From: Intrasporangiaceae bacterium
GTDB taxonomy: Bacteria; Actinomycetota; Actinomycetes; Actinomycetales; Dermatophilaceae
Direction: 5' to 3'
Assembly: GCA_012518475.1 (NCBI GenBank)
Contig: JAAYSB010000289.1
Coordinates: 1-6,292 of the forward strand
DNA length: 6,292 nt
How positions within the stretch are numbered: the stretch's first letter is position 1; each line of letters starts with the position of its first letter. Position numbers and translations under genes: made by a program. The notes under the pieces are model-generated. The model did not search any database. It was not told the DNA's origin and saw nothing but the letters and a program-made list of their open reading frames with translations. Positions 5,235 to 6,292 of this stretch are shown here, one piece after another.

Positions 5235-6213
5235 GACGCTGCCTCAGGATCAAGGTGACGAAGACGACTGCGCCGACGACACCGAGGATGAGTGACACCG
5301 GCACCTCGAAGGGGGCGATGATCGTTCGTCCGATCAGGTCACAGACGGTCACGATGGCGATGCCCAGCAGGCATACCCAGGGCAGGTTGCTGCGCAGGTC
5401 ATCCCCGCGGATCATCGAGACGATGTTGGGGACGATGAGCCCGAGGAAGGGCAGGTTCCCCACGACGACGGTGACCACCCCGGTCGCGACGGCAATGAGC
5501 GCGGTCCCCACCAGGACCATCCGGTTGTAGTTGACCCCGACGTTGGTCGCGATGTCCTCGCCCAGCCCGGCGACCGTGAGCCGGTCGGCGAGCAGGAACA
5601 CCCCGATGACGACGATGACGACGACCCAGAGAACCTCATACTGACCCCGCAGCACTGAGGTGAAGCTGCCGGCGAACCAGATGCCCAGGCTCTGCAGCAT
5701 GTCCGTCTGCAAAGCGATGAAGGAAGAGACCGATCCGACGACAGCGCCGAGCATGATGCCGACGATCGGCACGATCAGAGAGGTGCGCAGGGACACCCGG
5801 CGCAGGAAGAGGAAGAAGACCATCGTGCCGATGAAGGCGGCCACAACGGCTCCGACCATCTTGGTCAGAATGCCGGCTGTGGGCAGGACGATCATCACCC
5901 CGAGCAGGCCCAGCCCCGCCCACTCGGTCGTGCCGGTTGTCGTCGGCTCGACGAAGCGGTTCTGGGTCAGCAGCTGCATGACCAGCCCGCACATGGCCAT
6001 GGCCGCGCCCGCCAGGACAAGGGCAATGGTGCGTGGGATACGAGTGATGGCGAACATCTGCGCGCCGTCCTGCGCACCGAAGACGTCATACACGCCGGTG
6101 AGCAGCGAGAGCACCAGGAGCACGCCGACGCCGAGGATCCCGAGGATGAGCCTGGGGTCGAAAAGTGAGCCCTTCGTCGGACGAGGGGCCGGTGCGGTGC
6201 TCATCTGGGTCAC
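5227..6213 (-). CDS. Iron-siderophore ABC transporter, permease (FecCD family)
   Basis: This second FecCD/BtuC-type permease has 328 residues, the usual family length, and should form the import channel with the adjacent permease. Features seen: hydrophobic segments at about 21-43, 62-84, 98-112, 118-137, 147-167, 192-210, 232-251, 278-294 and 304-323; the family motif RIPRT (58-62) followed by LAGAAMAMCGLVMQLLTQN (67-85); FVEPTTTGTTEWAGLG (87-102), typical of the YclN/CeuB/FatD branch; and GNLPFLGLIVPNIVSMIRGD (252-271), the cytoplasmic loop and coupling region. It is the first gene of the operon seen here. The start is either GTG 6213-6211 (AGG five bases upstream) or ATG 6204-6202, three codons later; both have weak ribosome binding sites, and GTG is slightly favoured. 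The gene before it, perhaps the lipoprotein siderophore-binding component, would lie beyond the right edge. Confidence 0.94.
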   Translation of the reverse strand: MTQMSTAPAPRPTKGSLFDPRLILGILGVGVLLVLSLLTGVYDVFGAQDGAQMFAITRIPRTIALVLAGAAMAMCGLVMQLLTQNRFVEPTTTGTTEWAGLGLLGVMIVLPTAGILTKMVGAVVAAFIGTMVFFLFLRRVSLRTSLIVPIVGIMLGAVVGSVSSFIALQTDMLQSLGIWFAGSFTSVLRGQYEVLWVVVIVVIGVFLLADRLTVAGLGEDIATNVGVNYNRMVLVGTALIAVATGVVTVVVGNLPFLGLIVPNIVSMIRGDDLRSNLPWVCLLGIAIVTVCDLIGRTIIAPFEVPVSLILGVVGAVVFVTLILRQRRG

Positions 6214-6261
6214 AGGTGCCTAGGGGAAGTGCAAGGGATCGATGGAGAACGGCGGCGCAGG

Positions 6262-6292
6262 TGGGGGCGGCCGGATTCAGGCCACCGCCCCA
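6262..6292. other. Imperfect GC hairpin at the right edge
   Basis: TGGGGGCGGCC (6262-6272) and GGCCACCGCCCCA (6280-6292) can pair over ten positions with small bulges around the loop GGATTCA. It lies about 50 bases upstream of the first permease. On the minus strand it could be the terminator or attenuator of an upstream gene; one minus-strand frame entering from the edge stops at TGA 6280-6278 inside it. The window ends here, so this cannot be settled. The rest of 6214-6261 shows no clear promoter or operator. Confidence 0.25.

Noticed and set aside
6204..6230. Possible iron-box (IdeR/DmdR) operator before the first permease
   Set aside because: The minus strand reads CCTAGGCACCT, which only loosely recalls the TTAGGTTAGGCTAACCTAA consensus: the half-sites are incomplete and the spacing is wrong.
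6241..6292. Possible divergent plus-strand gene starting at ATG 6242 with AAGGGA upstream
   Set aside because: Only 17 codons are visible, Gly-rich, overlapping a hairpin, and no motif can be judged before the edge.

Overview
The window is high-GC DNA with strong G/C preference at third codon positions and several GTG starts. It carries a FurA-katG pair of the kind known from mycobacteria and streptomycetes. Together these point to an actinobacterium, perhaps of the Intrasporangiaceae/Micrococcales type; the phylum is well supported, the family is a guess.

Layout, left to right. (1) 2-343 (+): the C-terminal three quarters of a Fur-family metalloregulator (FurA type), cut by the left edge. 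(2) 377-2620 (+): complete katG, a bifunctional catalase-peroxidase, 33 bases after the regulator and probably co-transcribed with it. (3) 2621-3375: a gap of about 755 bases between convergent genes, with no intact gene. It holds a strong terminator-like hairpin just after katG, a second hairpin at 2839-2875, a short 19-base tandem repeat, a compact cluster of five DnaA-box-like 9-mers (3097-3183), and what looks like the decayed C-terminal tail of another FecE-type ATPase (3204-3329). (4) 3376-6213 (-): three overlapping genes of a ferric-siderophore ABC importer, in transcription order permease (5227-6213), permease (4158-5234), ATPase (3376-4161). They most resemble the YclNOP / CeuBCD / FatDC-type catecholate-siderophore systems. 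The substrate-binding protein is not in the window and may lie beyond the right edge.

How the genes fit together: the Fur-type regulator probably represses itself and katG until peroxide is sensed. KatG is a heme enzyme that removes H2O2. The ABC system imports ferric siderophore. The neighbourhood thus joins peroxide defence and iron supply, but the two units are convergent, and I see no shared promoter or convincing iron-box operator.

The genes themselves are ordinary. The least explained part is the convergent gap, above all the DnaA-box-like cluster far from any visible dnaA, dnaN or rep gene. No new enzymatic or defence system is evident.
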